From Lachnospiraceae bacterium (lineage in GTDB: Bacteria; Bacillota; Clostridia; Lachnospirales; Lachnospiraceae), in NCBI GenBank assembly GCA_017463255.1, contig JAFTPP010000021.1, positions 1 through 60,785 of the forward strand: a stretch of DNA of 60,785 nucleotides, given 5' to 3'. Shown here in pieces: positions 9,207-17,352 of this stretch (its first letter is position 1; the number at the start of each line of letters is the position of its first letter). The notes under the pieces were generated by a model. That model did no database searches and was not told the DNA's origin. It saw only the letters and a list, made by a program, of their open reading frames with translations. A program made the position numbers and the translations under genes.

Positions 9207-10280
9207 CTAATCTCCAAAACTGATTCCTAATAACTTTGCTTCCTTCACAATAGAAGCATCCGGCGCTATCGCTTTTAACTTGCCGGCAACATCTTCAAGC
9301 GGAACTCTTACGATTTCACGATTTTTATATCCTACCATGAAACCATATTCTCCCTCAAGAATCATTTTTCCTGCTTCTGAGCCCAGTCTTGAAGCAAAAA
9401 CTCTGTCATACGGACATGGACTTCCGCCACGCTGTGTATGCCCCGGAACTGTAACACGAACTTCCTGTCCGGTCTTTTCCTGAATCTTTGCAGCTACCTC
9501 GTAAGATACACTGGGGTATTTATAATTTTTCATTTTTTCTTTATATTCTTTTTTACTAAGCTTAGCATCTTCCTTAGAAATAGCACCTTCCGCTACTGCC
9601 AAAATAGTAAAGCGCTTGCCATTCTCATGTCTCTTCTTAATAGCTTCCACAACCTTATCAATATCGTATGGAATCTCAGGAATAAGAATGATGTCTGCTC
9701 CACCTGCCATACCTGCGTTTAAGGTAAGCCAGCCAACCTTATGTCCCATAACTTCCACGATAAATACACGTCCATGGGAAGAAGCTGTTGTATGGATACA
9801 GTCAATTGCCTGTGTTGCAATATCTACTGCACTCTGGAAACCAAAAGTCATATCGGTTCCCCAAAGGTCATTGTCAATTGTCTTAGGAAGGGTGATGACA
9901 TTCAAGCCTTCCTCTCTTAACAGATTTGCTGTCTTATGGGTTCCGTTGCCGCCCAAAATAACAAGACAATCAAGTTGTAATTTATAATAATTCTGCTTCA
10001 TAGCCTCCACTTTGTTAAGACCGTTTTCATCAGGATCCTGAATGGTCTTAAACGGAGTTCTTGAAGTACCAAGAATCGTTCCGCCTTCTGTAAGAATTCC
10101 CGAAAAATCTGCACTGGTAAGCATCCTGAAATTGCTGTAAATAAGTCCGCGGTAACCATCTAAGAAACCGTAAATCTCAACATCCTTCGTACATGTTGTA
10201 ATGGATTTTACAACACCTCGCATTGCTGCATTTAATGCCTGGCAATCTCCGCCGCTGGTTAACATACCAATTCTCTTCAT
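9207..10280 (-). CDS. pfkA: 6-phosphofructokinase, phosphoryl donor uncertain
   Basis: A 357-residue phosphofructokinase (fructose 6-phosphate to fructose 1,6-bisphosphate, glycolysis). Motifs: LTSGGDCQALNAAMRG, GTSRTPF, GGNGT at 110-114, PKTIDND at 132-138 with the catalytic Asp, and VEVMGHKVGWL. The position matching E. coli Gly104 is Gly113, as in ATP enzymes. The one matching Gly124 is Lys133, as in pyrophosphate enzymes, so the donor cannot be read off. The frame extends upstream to a TTG, but ATG at 10278-10280 has GGAGG at ideal spacing and starts the conserved MKRIGMLTSGGD. Confidence 0.92.
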   Translation of the reverse strand: MKRIGMLTSGGDCQALNAAMRGVVKSITTCTKDVEIYGFLDGYRGLIYSNFRMLTSADFSGILTEGGTILGTSRTPFKTIQDPDENGLNKVEAMKQNYYKLQLDCLVILGGNGTHKTANLLREEGLNVITLPKTIDNDLWGTDMTFGFQSAVDIATQAIDCIHTTASSHGRVFIVEVMGHKVGWLTLNAGMAGGADIILIPEIPYDIDKVVEAIKKRHENGKRFTILAVAEGAISKEDAKLSKKEYKEKMKNYKYPSVSYEVAAKIQEKTGQEVRVTVPGHTQRGGSPCPYDRVFASRLGSEAGKMILEGEYGFMVGYKNREIVRVPLEDVAGKLKAIAPDASIVKEAKLLGISFGD

Positions 10281-10441
10281 ATGAATCCTCCGTTCCGACA
10301 AGCAGTTGTTGTCTTAATTTACTCTGAAAGTATAATCGAAGTACTTAAAAACTTGACTTATATTATACTATATCACCATTATAAATTCTACCAAAAGAAT
10401 GAAATTATACAAAAAGAATTACTCATCTTGCTTCTACTACA

Positions 10442-10470
10442 TTGACAGACATAGCAAAATCAGTTACAAT
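10442..10470 (+). promoter_or_regulatory. SRP RNA promoter
   Basis: TTGACA (10442-10447), 17-base spacer, TACAAT (10465-10470). This is near consensus and places transcription start at about 10477, at the 5' end of the SRP RNA. Confidence 0.85.
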
Positions 10471-10476
10471 GAAAAA

Positions 10477-10742
10477 ACCGTGCAACCGGGGTAGTAGCGG
10501 TACCCTGTACCTTCAATCCGCTATAGTAGGGGTGATGCCAATCTGAGGGTTTTTTGCTTTTATAGCTGCCCTTTATAAGTGGCGTTGACGTTTGGGTCTT
10601 GCGCAACGTGTGCCTACGAATCGTGTCAGGTCGGGAACGAAGCAGCACTAAGAAGGATGTCGCGTGTGCCGCGAGGGTGCCTGGGCAGAGTTAACTGTAA
10701 AGGTAACGTGTAGGGGTTTATACTCGATGTGAGGCGCACGGT
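10477..10742 (+). ncRNA. ffs: signal recognition particle RNA, long Bacillus type with Alu domain
   Basis: About 266 nt that follow the B. subtilis scRNA blocks in order: CCGTGCAACCGGGG, GTAGCGGTACCCTGTACCT, AATCCGCTATAG, GTTGACGTTTGGGTC, GCGCAACG, then the Ffh-binding S domain GTGTCAGGTCGGGAACGAAG and CAGCACTAAG. The 3' half returns with GTGCCGCGAGGGTGCCTGGG and ends GGCGCACGGT. The GGAA tetraloop is closed by G-C instead of the usual C-G. It has its own promoter and terminator. It sits close to dnaX, as in other Firmicutes, but on the opposite strand. Confidence 0.95.
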
Positions 10743-10756
10743 AAAGAGATGACTTG

Positions 10757-10784
10757 GGCTTATACGGAAGTATAAGCCTTTTTT
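10757..10784 (+). terminator. SRP RNA terminator
   Basis: Perfect 9-bp stem GGCTTATAC/GTATAAGCC with a GGAA loop, then six T residues. Confidence 0.92.
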
Positions 10785-10811
10785 GTATATCCGGCTTATT
10801 TTTACTTATCC

Positions 10812-10982
10812 CTGGGGTCTGTAGACTCTTATTTTCCCTTAAGACCCCAGAAGAGTTCTAAATTGGACATTCTCTTATGTTTTTACTATGATTTTGGGTC
10901 TCATACCTTATGATTCTTCATGGGACCCCCATTTTTCAAAATTACGGGGTCTTAAGAACAATTATCGCCTGTCAGACCCCCG
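10812..10982. repeat. triple-hairpin GGGGTCT/AGACCCC element, copy 1
   Basis: Three successive hairpins with related stems. The first is CTGGGGTCT (10812-10820) with AGACCCCAG (10842-10850). The second is TGGGTCTCAT (10895-10904) with ATGGGACCC around 10919-10928. The third is CGGGGTCT (10945-10952) with AGACCCCCG (10974-10982). It fills the gap between the SRP terminator and the esterase gene. A second copy with the same order lies at 39962-40130. No coding capacity is evident. Confidence 0.7.
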
Positions 10983-11062
10983 CAACATAAGACGGCAACA
11001 TAAAAAGTAGACCTGCTAATAAATAGCACCAAAATATTGACTCACTAAACGGAGGATCATTT

Positions 11063-12130
11063 ATGGAATTTCGTGTAACCCCTGAAAATGTAAAGATTTT
11101 AGGAAGATATCTGTATGATGAAAACGGATGCTGGCTTAATTTTTCTGCATCGACCCTAGAATTTGACTGCACCTGCAGCCGCTTGGAAGCAAAGATTCAT
11201 TCAAATGCCACAAGCTGGAACGACCAGTTCCACACCAGAGTAGCTGTTTTTATCGATGATATGGAAACAGAAGCAAATCGTATTACTTTGGATACAGATG
11301 ACGCAACCTATCTTCTCCACGAAGAACCTGCCATCCGCACCTTCCATGTAAAAATAGTAAAATTATCAGAGGCAGCCTTTGGTAAAATGAGAATCGACTC
11401 CATCATTACAGATACCGATTCTCCCCTTGTACCTGCCCCATATAAAACAAGAAAAATAGAATTTATCGGTGATTCCATTACCTGCGGGTATGGCATTGAA
11501 GGTGTATTAGGTGTTGACCCTTTTAAAACTGCACAGGAAAACTGCTTAAAAGCCTTTGCATGCCGCAGTGCAAAAGCATTAGATGCTGACTGCCAGCTAA
11601 TTTCATGGAGTGCAAACGGCACTACCTCCGGATGGGTTGACCCTGATGTAGATGAACCAAGTGACGGCTTTTTGATTCCTATGATATATCAGTATACTGA
11701 TGCTGCCTACAGCAACGACAGTGGATTAGCAAAAGAATTATGGGAAAGATGGGACTCTTCCCGTTTTACTCCGGACGTAATTGTACTAAATCTTGGTACC
11801 AATGACGCAAGCTACACACGAGGAATTCCTGAACGAATCGACAGATATGTAAGAGAATACGTAGCCTTCTTAGAAGATATCAGAAAAAACAATCCTTTTG
11901 CTACCATCTTCTGTACTCTGGGTGCTATGGACCAGGCACTTTGCCCTGCAGTAGAAAGAGCAACCCATGAATACGCTGAAAAGTACAAGGATAATAAGAT
12001 TCACTATATGCCATACGAGTTACAGATAGAAGAAGACGGCTATGCACCGGATAATCATCCAAGTGAAAAGACACATATTAAAATGAGTAAAAAGCTTATT
12101 GCTAAGATTAAGGAAGTGATGGAATGGTAA
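11063..12130 (+). CDS. SGNH/GDSL esterase resembling carbohydrate esterase family 2
   Basis: A 355-residue two-domain esterase. Residues 1-120 form a beta-sandwich (GRYLYDENGCWLNFSAS). From about 130 comes an SGNH hydrolase: nucleophile Ser138 in GDSIT, NGTTSGW (block II), LGTNDASY (block III), and Asp330/His332 in DNHPS. This layout matches CE2 deacetylases acting on acetylated xylan or glucomannan. There is no signal peptide, so it would act in the cytoplasm, for example on imported acetylated oligosaccharides (inference). The start has CGGAGG at good spacing. It overlaps the next gene by 7 bp. Substrate is not provable from sequence. Confidence 0.82.
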   Translation: MEFRVTPENVKILGRYLYDENGCWLNFSASTLEFDCTCSRLEAKIHSNATSWNDQFHTRVAVFIDDMETEANRITLDTDDATYLLHEEPAIRTFHVKIVKLSEAAFGKMRIDSIITDTDSPLVPAPYKTRKIEFIGDSITCGYGIEGVLGVDPFKTAQENCLKAFACRSAKALDADCQLISWSANGTTSGWVDPDVDEPSDGFLIPMIYQYTDAAYSNDSGLAKELWERWDSSRFTPDVIVLNLGTNDASYTRGIPERIDRYVREYVAFLEDIRKNNPFATIFCTLGAMDQALCPAVERATHEYAEKYKDNKIHYMPYELQIEEDGYAPDNHPSEKTHIKMSKKLIAKIKEVMEW

Positions 12131-12804
12131 AAAGAATTCTATTATTAGTATTATGCACTGTATTATGTTGTGCTTGCGGAAAAGAAGAAACCTCAACACC
12201 AACTGAAACTATCAAACCGGATATTGCTCACTTACATACATTCAATGAAGATGAAATAAAGATAAATCCCGGTATAGAGAATTACGACTTTACTACAGCT
12301 TCTTCATATGAGACTACTGTCAGTATAGAAGGCATACTTCCGGGAGCCTCTATGGGAACATGGTATATCAGTACTATAGACGGAGTTGAATATTATTTTA
12401 CAGACTATCACACTCAGCCAGAATCAATTTCACAACTAATAGGATACTCCATTATTGATGATACACATGTTTTAGGCAATGGTATCTCCGTAGGAATGAC
12501 GGAAAAGGAAGTGTTAGAGCTATATCCCAACTTAGCTGCCATGGACTTTGAAGGAAATTTCATATATGAAAAAGTAGATGGTTGTTTGGGTTGGAACAAT
12601 GCAACATATCCCAGAAGTCCCCAAGGCACTGATGATACTTGGGCATATGAAAATGCAGATTATTATTGGACTAATCAATTCGATTATGTATTGATTGGAA
12701 ATATAGAAACTAATGTCACAGATGACGCTCCCTACTACGTAGGCCTCTTAATAAAAGATGCTACCATATCAGCCATTACTTTTTATTGTCCAACCGCCGG
12801 GTAA
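12124..12804 (+). CDS. lipoprotein of unknown function
   Basis: A 226-residue protein with a lipoprotein signal ending in a lipobox (VLCCACGKEE), then a Thr/Pro linker. The outer domain contains TEKEVLELYP and DYYWTNQFDY. The segment GNGISVGMTEKEVLELYP resembles the small repeats of SmpA/BLIP-type folds, but that is only a resemblance. Its start lies inside the end of the esterase gene (7-bp overlap), so the two are co-translated. A shared role in acetylated sugar handling is possible but unproven. I do not recognise the family. Confidence 0.75.
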   Translation: MVKRILLLVLCTVLCCACGKEETSTPTETIKPDIAHLHTFNEDEIKINPGIENYDFTTASSYETTVSIEGILPGASMGTWYISTIDGVEYYFTDYHTQPESISQLIGYSIIDDTHVLGNGISVGMTEKEVLELYPNLAAMDFEGNFIYEKVDGCLGWNNATYPRSPQGTDDTWAYENADYYWTNQFDYVLIGNIETNVTDDAPYYVGLLIKDATISAITFYCPTAG

Positions 12805-12814
12805 AAATTATTAA

Positions 12815-12845
12815 GGCAAACCCAACTCATTACATTGGGTTTGCC
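12815..12845. terminator. bidirectional terminator between the lipoprotein gene and tadA
   Basis: Perfect 11-bp stem GGCAAACCCAA/TTGGGTTTGCC with a 9-base loop. T-rich tracts follow on both strands (CTTTCTTTT on plus; TTAATAATTTTT on minus), serving two convergent genes. Confidence 0.88.
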
Positions 12846-12854
12846 CTTTCTTTT

Positions 12855-13352
12855 CTATTCTTCCTTATTCTCTTGTTCTTTTAACTTCTGTTCTTTATTG
12901 CGCACCCGCAGTTCCTTAAAAAACTGCGTGAGCATATCGGAACATTCCTGTTCCAATACCCCTTTTTCCGTCTCCACCTGATGATTAAATTCCGGCATAT
13001 TTAAGATATTGAGAATGGAACCGGCACAACCCGCTTTGGGATTCATGCATCCAATCACCACTTTTGGAATACGTGCCTGAACAATGGCTCCTGAACACAT
13101 CTGACATGGCTCCAATGTAACATACAGCGTACATTCTTCCAAACGCCAGTCTCCCATAATACGGCTAGCCTTACGGATTGCCGTAATCTCAGCATGCGCC
13201 AGAGTGTTTTTGTCCGTATTTCTACGATTATATCCTCTGCCGATAACCTTACCCTCATATACAATTACACATCCGATAGGCACTTCGCCTAACTTATATG
13301 CTTTCTTAGCCTCTTTTAATGCTTCCTTCATATAGCGTTCATGCTCAGTCAT
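12855..13352 (-). CDS. tadA: tRNA-specific adenosine deaminase TadA
   Basis: Converts the wobble adenosine of tRNA-Arg(ACG) to inosine. Zinc-deaminase motifs are clear: LAHAEITAIRKA (His ligand and catalytic Glu) and LEPCQMCSGAI (two Cys ligands). The family signature VPIGCVIVYEGKVIGRGYNRR is near the N-terminus. ATG at 13352 is preceded by AGGAAG seven bases upstream and gives the usual start MTEHERYMKEALKEAKKA. An ATG six codons earlier (13370) lacks a good ribosome site. The C-terminus is Lys/Glu-rich. Confidence 0.93.
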   Translation of the reverse strand: MTEHERYMKEALKEAKKAYKLGEVPIGCVIVYEGKVIGRGYNRRNTDKNTLAHAEITAIRKASRIMGDWRLEECTLYVTLEPCQMCSGAIVQARIPKVVIGCMNPKAGCAGSILNILNMPEFNHQVETEKGVLEQECSDMLTQFFKELRVRNKEQKLKEQENKEE

Positions 13353-13443
13353 GTTTTGTCTTCCTGCCATATCCCACTTTTCATCCTTCCTATTGCCTAA
13401 TCATAGCATTTTGTGAAAGATGTGACAAGAATCCAACCGATAT

Positions 13444-14301
13444 CTATATACAAACTTTAGTCATATAATAGCCAAACGTTCCCACTTCTCTTTTATCCAC
13501 GCTCTCAAAACCATGAAAACCAAACATGTTAGCCACTAAGGCCTCTCTGTCATGATAGGTACCCGGCACTCCCAAATAGAATTCCTCCCCATATTTACCC
13601 AAAATAATATGCTGATAGTTATAGAATCCATGCAGTAAAAAACTGTTATGTACCAGCTTTTGGTACTCATTAGGGAAAATAACAAAATCCTTAGGAGAAA
13701 TGGAAATATAGGAATTTTCATTTCTTAAAGGCTGTACCTTTGGATACATTTTACATAACTGTTCCCATTTGTCCGTAAAAAGATCATTGCATTTTTCTGC
13801 TGCTTTCAATTCAGGCTGATTACTTCCCTTAGATGCCACAGCGTGATGGGGGGCAGGCAAAGACACATACTCCAAAGTACTGTCTGAGCCAATGAAATCT
13901 ACATTCTCCGTATTGCCATCAAGCATGGTTACTCCGTACTTCTTATCTTCAATGGCGAAATGCATTCCGCTTATCTTCTCAAAGCTAAGCCCTGCCATAT
14001 TGTCCTTGTGAAAACGAAGCACCTTTTGAAGCTTACTTTCCTTTGCCTCCATAAGTGCTACTTTGCGACTCTCATATCCGTTTTTTATATCTTTTAGTAA
14101 AAAACCCACCGTTATAGACAGTTTGTCCCTTCTTCGCTCTGCCTGCTTGTAAATTCTGTCAAATAATGACCCCTGAACATGAATGCTGATTTTGCACTCT
14201 TCATCACGAATCTCCCAGCGGACATGTCCTATATTCCCACATTTACTGCCATTTTCGTAATAATCTATGTAAGTAATACTCCTAAAATAAGACAACCTCA
14301 T
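13444..14301 (-). CDS. conserved Lachnospiraceae protein (DUF6128-like)
   Basis: A 285-residue cytoplasmic protein with no membrane segment. The C-terminal half has the pattern YPKVQPL, YISISPKDFVIFP, NSFLLHGFYNYQHIILGKYG and LGVPGTYHDREALVANMFGF, which I remember from a family of Lachnospiraceae proteins annotated as DUF6128. The function is unknown and no catalytic motif stands out. The ATG directly abuts GGAGGG, too close for normal initiation; TTG two codons later has better spacing. The start region sits inside a strong hairpin (14296-14337). Confidence 0.6.
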   Translation of the reverse strand: MRLSYFRSITYIDYYENGSKCGNIGHVRWEIRDEECKISIHVQGSLFDRIYKQAERRRDKLSITVGFLLKDIKNGYESRKVALMEAKESKLQKVLRFHKDNMAGLSFEKISGMHFAIEDKKYGVTMLDGNTENVDFIGSDSTLEYVSLPAPHHAVASKGSNQPELKAAEKCNDLFTDKWEQLCKMYPKVQPLRNENSYISISPKDFVIFPNEYQKLVHNSFLLHGFYNYQHIILGKYGEEFYLGVPGTYHDREALVANMFGFHGFESVDKREVGTFGYYMTKVCI

Positions 14302-14337
14302 CCCTCCTGTTCTCTTAACAGTATATGAGGGATGAGG
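14296..14337 (-). promoter_or_regulatory. hairpin enclosing the ribosome binding site of the DUF6128-like gene
   Basis: Perfect 11-bp inverted repeat CCTCATCCCTC (14296-14306)/GAGGGATGAGG (14327-14337), with an inner CTGTT/AACAG stem (14307-14311, 14317-14321). In the minus-strand mRNA the 3' arm contains the Shine-Dalgarno sequence and the ATG. There is no T tract after it, so it is more likely to control translation or RNA decay than to be a simple terminator (inference). Confidence 0.55.
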
Positions 14338-14374
14338 TCGTAATATTCTTAAGATTTATGCGTCGCATCCGCGA

Positions 14375-15481
14375 TTACACTTCCAAACTCTCCAAATATT
14401 TCATATAATTAACAACCATTAATGCAATCTTAAAGGTAAGGGCATCGTCAAAGGTTCTCACGTCAAGTCCTGTTGCCTTAGCTAATTTTTCAATACGGTA
14501 CACTAAAGTGTTACGATGTACAAACAGCTGCCTTGAGGTCTCTGACACATTCAAATTATTCTCAAAAAATTTATTAACTGTCATTAACATTTCATCATCA
14601 ATTTCTTCCGGGATATCATCTCCAAAAATCTCTTGAATGAAAATTTTGCAAAGGTTAATGGGCAACTGATAAATCAGTCTTCCAATTCCCAGAGTATTGT
14701 ATGCTACAACATCTTTTTCAATATAGAAGATTTTTGCAACATCCATAGCAAGCTTTGCTTCCTTATAAGACTTAGATACGGATTTCAAATCAGGAATTAC
14801 TGTACCATAGGAAACTTTAACGTTCATCATGGCTTCCGTACTCATCATATCCACAATGGTGGCCGCAATAGAATTTAACTCATCATAACCCTGATTCTTT
14901 TCAAGTTGCTTAATCAACACAATACTGTTGGCATCCACGGAAGTAATGTAATCTCCGGTCTGGGTCGTATATAAACTTCTTAACATCTCAATGCATTCTG
15001 AATTCTGATCCATCTTGGTTTGAATCAAAAAAACTGCACGGGGCACTTCTACCGCAACATGAAGCTTCTTGGCACGGTTAAAAATATCAACCAACAACAA
15101 ATTGTCAAGAATCAGATTCTGGAAGAAATTATTACGGTCCACACGTTCCTTATATGCTACAATCAAGTGCTGAATCTGGGAAACCGCAATCTTGCTCATG
15201 ACATAACTTTCCTGCCCATTCTCCTTAGCCACAAGAATATAAGCCAACTCCCCATCATCCAAAATCTTCTGCCAATGATAGCCGCCTGCAATCTGACTGT
15301 CCGCAGGAGAATCTAAAAATGCACGGAACAAAGATGTTGCCGGTGCTTCGGCATGTTCAGATGATGACGCCTGTAAGGTAGATGCAACAGTCTGTCCGTT
15401 TAAATCAAGAACTGCCATTTCAACCTTTGTGATATTGTATAAATCATTGATACTTGTCTGAATGGTCTGGTTTGATATCAT
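14375..15481 (-). CDS. CdaR/PucR-type transcriptional regulator
   Basis: A 368-residue regulator. The N-terminal part starts with QTIQTSINDLYNITKVEMAVLD, typical of sugar-diacid recognition (CdaR) sensors. A middle GGDEF-like/PucR region contains SYGTVIPDLKSVSKSYKEAK. The C-terminal PucR-type helix-turn-helix is SETSRQLFVHRNTLVYRIEK. E. coli CdaR controls glucarate and glycerate use, but no such genes are nearby, so the target is unknown. ATG at 15481 follows AGGTGG at good spacing; the longer frame starts at a weak GTG. Confidence 0.82.
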   Translation of the reverse strand: MISNQTIQTSINDLYNITKVEMAVLDLNGQTVASTLQASSSEHAEAPATSLFRAFLDSPADSQIAGGYHWQKILDDGELAYILVAKENGQESYVMSKIAVSQIQHLIVAYKERVDRNNFFQNLILDNLLLVDIFNRAKKLHVAVEVPRAVFLIQTKMDQNSECIEMLRSLYTTQTGDYITSVDANSIVLIKQLEKNQGYDELNSIAATIVDMMSTEAMMNVKVSYGTVIPDLKSVSKSYKEAKLAMDVAKIFYIEKDVVAYNTLGIGRLIYQLPINLCKIFIQEIFGDDIPEEIDDEMLMTVNKFFENNLNVSETSRQLFVHRNTLVYRIEKLAKATGLDVRTFDDALTFKIALMVVNYMKYLESLEV

Positions 15482-15573
15482 GCTTTCCACCTACTAAAAA
15501 TGATATAACTATCTTAGCGCAATTCTTGGCATTTTGCAAATATAAACGAGATACCACTTCTGAGTTCTTAAGC

Positions 15574-15924
15574 TTATCGCGCAAAAACATTTTTATAATT
15601 CATGATTCTAATTATCATATGATAGAACCAATAACCTATCATAATTAATCCAAACGAAGAAATATGATAATATGGCAACCATATAATGATTGTTACAACT
15701 ATGCTAAGCAAAAATAAGCCTACCGCAACCTTGCTTCCAATATTTCTTACTTCACTGCTTAATACACTCAACAAAACACCAAATACAATATATATTAATA
15801 TAGTCGCAACGTATTCCGGTCTTGCATCGAATATCTTTACTCTTAATTCTCTAAAATATCGCATGATATACTCTGCTAATATAGGAAAAATATGGATGCA
15901 CAACAATAATATTATCCTCTTCAT
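15574..15924 (-). CDS. small hydrophobic membrane protein of unknown function
   Basis: A 116-residue protein with three to four membrane segments (MKRIILLLCIHIFPILAEY, ATILIYIVFGVLLSVL, VAVGLFLLSIVVTIIIWL, FGLIMIGYWFYHMI). ATG at 15922-15924 has GGGAGGAG upstream, and the frame upstream of it is not credible. I see no recognised domain. It stands alone between the CdaR-like gene and an intergenic hairpin element. Confidence 0.6.
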   Translation of the reverse strand: MKRIILLLCIHIFPILAEYIMRYFRELRVKIFDARPEYVATILIYIVFGVLLSVLSSEVRNIGSKVAVGLFLLSIVVTIIIWLPYYHISSFGLIMIGYWFYHMIIRIMNYKNVFAR

Positions 15925-16030
15925 AATTCTTTCTCCTCCCATTACAATAAAATCCATTTTGTGAAATTAAGGGAATTACAGTATACATCCTTAATCCCAT
16001 AACGTCTACACTTCTCTCTCTCAAAATGCG

Positions 16031-16184
16031 TGAACGACAATTATGAATGCCTGAACGACAATTTTTACCGACATCTCAAAGCTTCGCTTTTCGTTGTCGC
16101 GGCATTCGCCGTATACATCCTCAGTTGAATATGCCTTCACTCGAGCAAGCTCAACAAGGCAAATTCAACTCGGCTGTGCATGGC
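16031..16184. repeat. intergenic structured element with a long imperfect hairpin
   Basis: Between the small membrane protein and the ABC ATPase terminator. TGAACGACAATT occurs twice (16031-16042 and 16052-16063). A hairpin spans 16108-16184, with core GTTGAATaTGCCTT pairing with AAGGCAaATTCAAC (one internal mismatch) and outer arms GCCGTATACA/TGTGCATGGC. The loop contains GAGCAAGCTC, itself able to fold. No gene seen. Confidence 0.5.
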
Positions 16185-16200
16185 TCATTACTCACGCAAA

Positions 16201-16226
16201 AAGGGATGCGATTTCTCGCATCCCTT
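16201..16226 (-). terminator. terminator of the UgpC-type ATPase gene
   Basis: Stem AAGGGATGCGA/TCGCATCCCTT with a 4-base loop. On the minus strand it is followed by TTTGCG. Confidence 0.8.
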
Positions 16227-16239
16227 CATCATTTTATGA

Positions 16240-17352
16240 TTAGTTTGTAATAATCTGTTCTGTTTCTTTATCGAATACATGAATCTTTTCAGCATCGATA
16301 GCGAATTTAACAACATCACCAGGTCTTGCTGTAGTTCTTGAATCAACTCTAGCTGTGATTGGGAACTCTTCAAGATCGAAGTATAAGTAAACTTCTGCAC
16401 CAAGTAATTCGTATACTTTGATTGTAGCTTCGAATGAACAAGCTGGGTTAGCCTGAACCATCATTTCTGAATCATATACGTCTTCAGGACGGATACCGAA
16501 TGTTACAACCTTACCAGCGTAACCGCCTTCGATAACTTTCTTAGCTTTTGCAGGAGGAAGTGGAATTGAATGACCAGCTACAACAAGGCTAGCTTTGTCT
16601 CCATCTACATCTACTGTTGCATCAAGGAAGTTCATCTGAGGTGATCCCATGAATCCTGCTACGAATAAGTTCTGTGGTTTTTCGTAAAGGTTCTGAGGAG
16701 TATCAACCTGCTGGATAACACCGTCTTTCATAACTACGATTCTTGTACCAAGTGTCATAGCTTCTGTCTGGTCATGTGTTACGTAGATGATGGTTGTACC
16801 TAATCTCTGATGTAATTTAGCAATCTCGATACGCATCTGTACACGTAATTTAGCATCCAAGTTTGAAAGAGGTTCGTCCATAAGGAATACCTTAGGATTA
16901 CGAACGATAGCACGACCCATAGCAACACGCTGTCTCTGACCACCTGATAAAGCCTTTGGTTTACGATCAAGAAGTGGAGTTAAGTCAAGAATCTTAGCTG
17001 CTTCTTTAACCATTTTATCGATTTCATCCTTCGGAACTTTTCTTAATTTAAGACCGAAAGCCATGTTGTCATATACTGACATATGAGGATACAGAGCGTA
17101 GTTCTGGAATACCATCGCGATATCTCTGTCTTTTGGTTCAACATCGTTAACTACTCTGTCACCAATTTTTAATTCACCGGATGAAATATCTTCCAAACCA
17201 GCGATCATACGAAGTGTTGTAGATTTACCACAACCTGAAGGACCAACGAAGATAATGAATTCCTGGTCAGCGATTTCAAGATTGAAATCTTTAACTGCTT
17301 CAAATCCGTTAGGATATACTTTGCAAATATTCTTTAATGATAAACTTGCCAT
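16240..17352 (-). CDS. ugpC: UgpC/MsmX-type carbohydrate ABC transporter ATPase
   Basis: A 370-residue ATPase that powers binding-protein-dependent sugar uptake. Walker A GPSGCGKST, Q-loop FQNYALYPHMSV, signature LSGGQRQRVAMGRA, Walker B VFLMDEPLSNLD and the His-switch THDQTEAM are present, plus the C-terminal TOBE regulatory domain (FGIRPEDVYD). It stands alone with its own terminator. No permease or binding protein is nearby, as expected for the shared MsmX-type ATPase that serves several sugar importers in Firmicutes. Gene symbol given by family only. Confidence 0.93.
   Translation of the reverse strand: MASLSLKNICKVYPNGFEAVKDFNLEIADQEFIIFVGPSGCGKSTTLRMIAGLEDISSGELKIGDRVVNDVEPKDRDIAMVFQNYALYPHMSVYDNMAFGLKLRKVPKDEIDKMVKEAAKILDLTPLLDRKPKALSGGQRQRVAMGRAIVRNPKVFLMDEPLSNLDAKLRVQMRIEIAKLHQRLGTTIIYVTHDQTEAMTLGTRIVVMKDGVIQQVDTPQNLYEKPQNLFVAGFMGSPQMNFLDATVDVDGDKASLVVAGHSIPLPPAKAKKVIEGGYAGKVVTFGIRPEDVYDSEMMVQANPACSFEATIKVYELLGAEVYLYFDLEEFPITARVDSRTTARPGDVVKFAIDAEKIHVFDKETEQIITN

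Noticed and set aside
10460-10648. 62-codon minus-strand frame
   Set aside because: It lies entirely over the SRP RNA promoter and gene.
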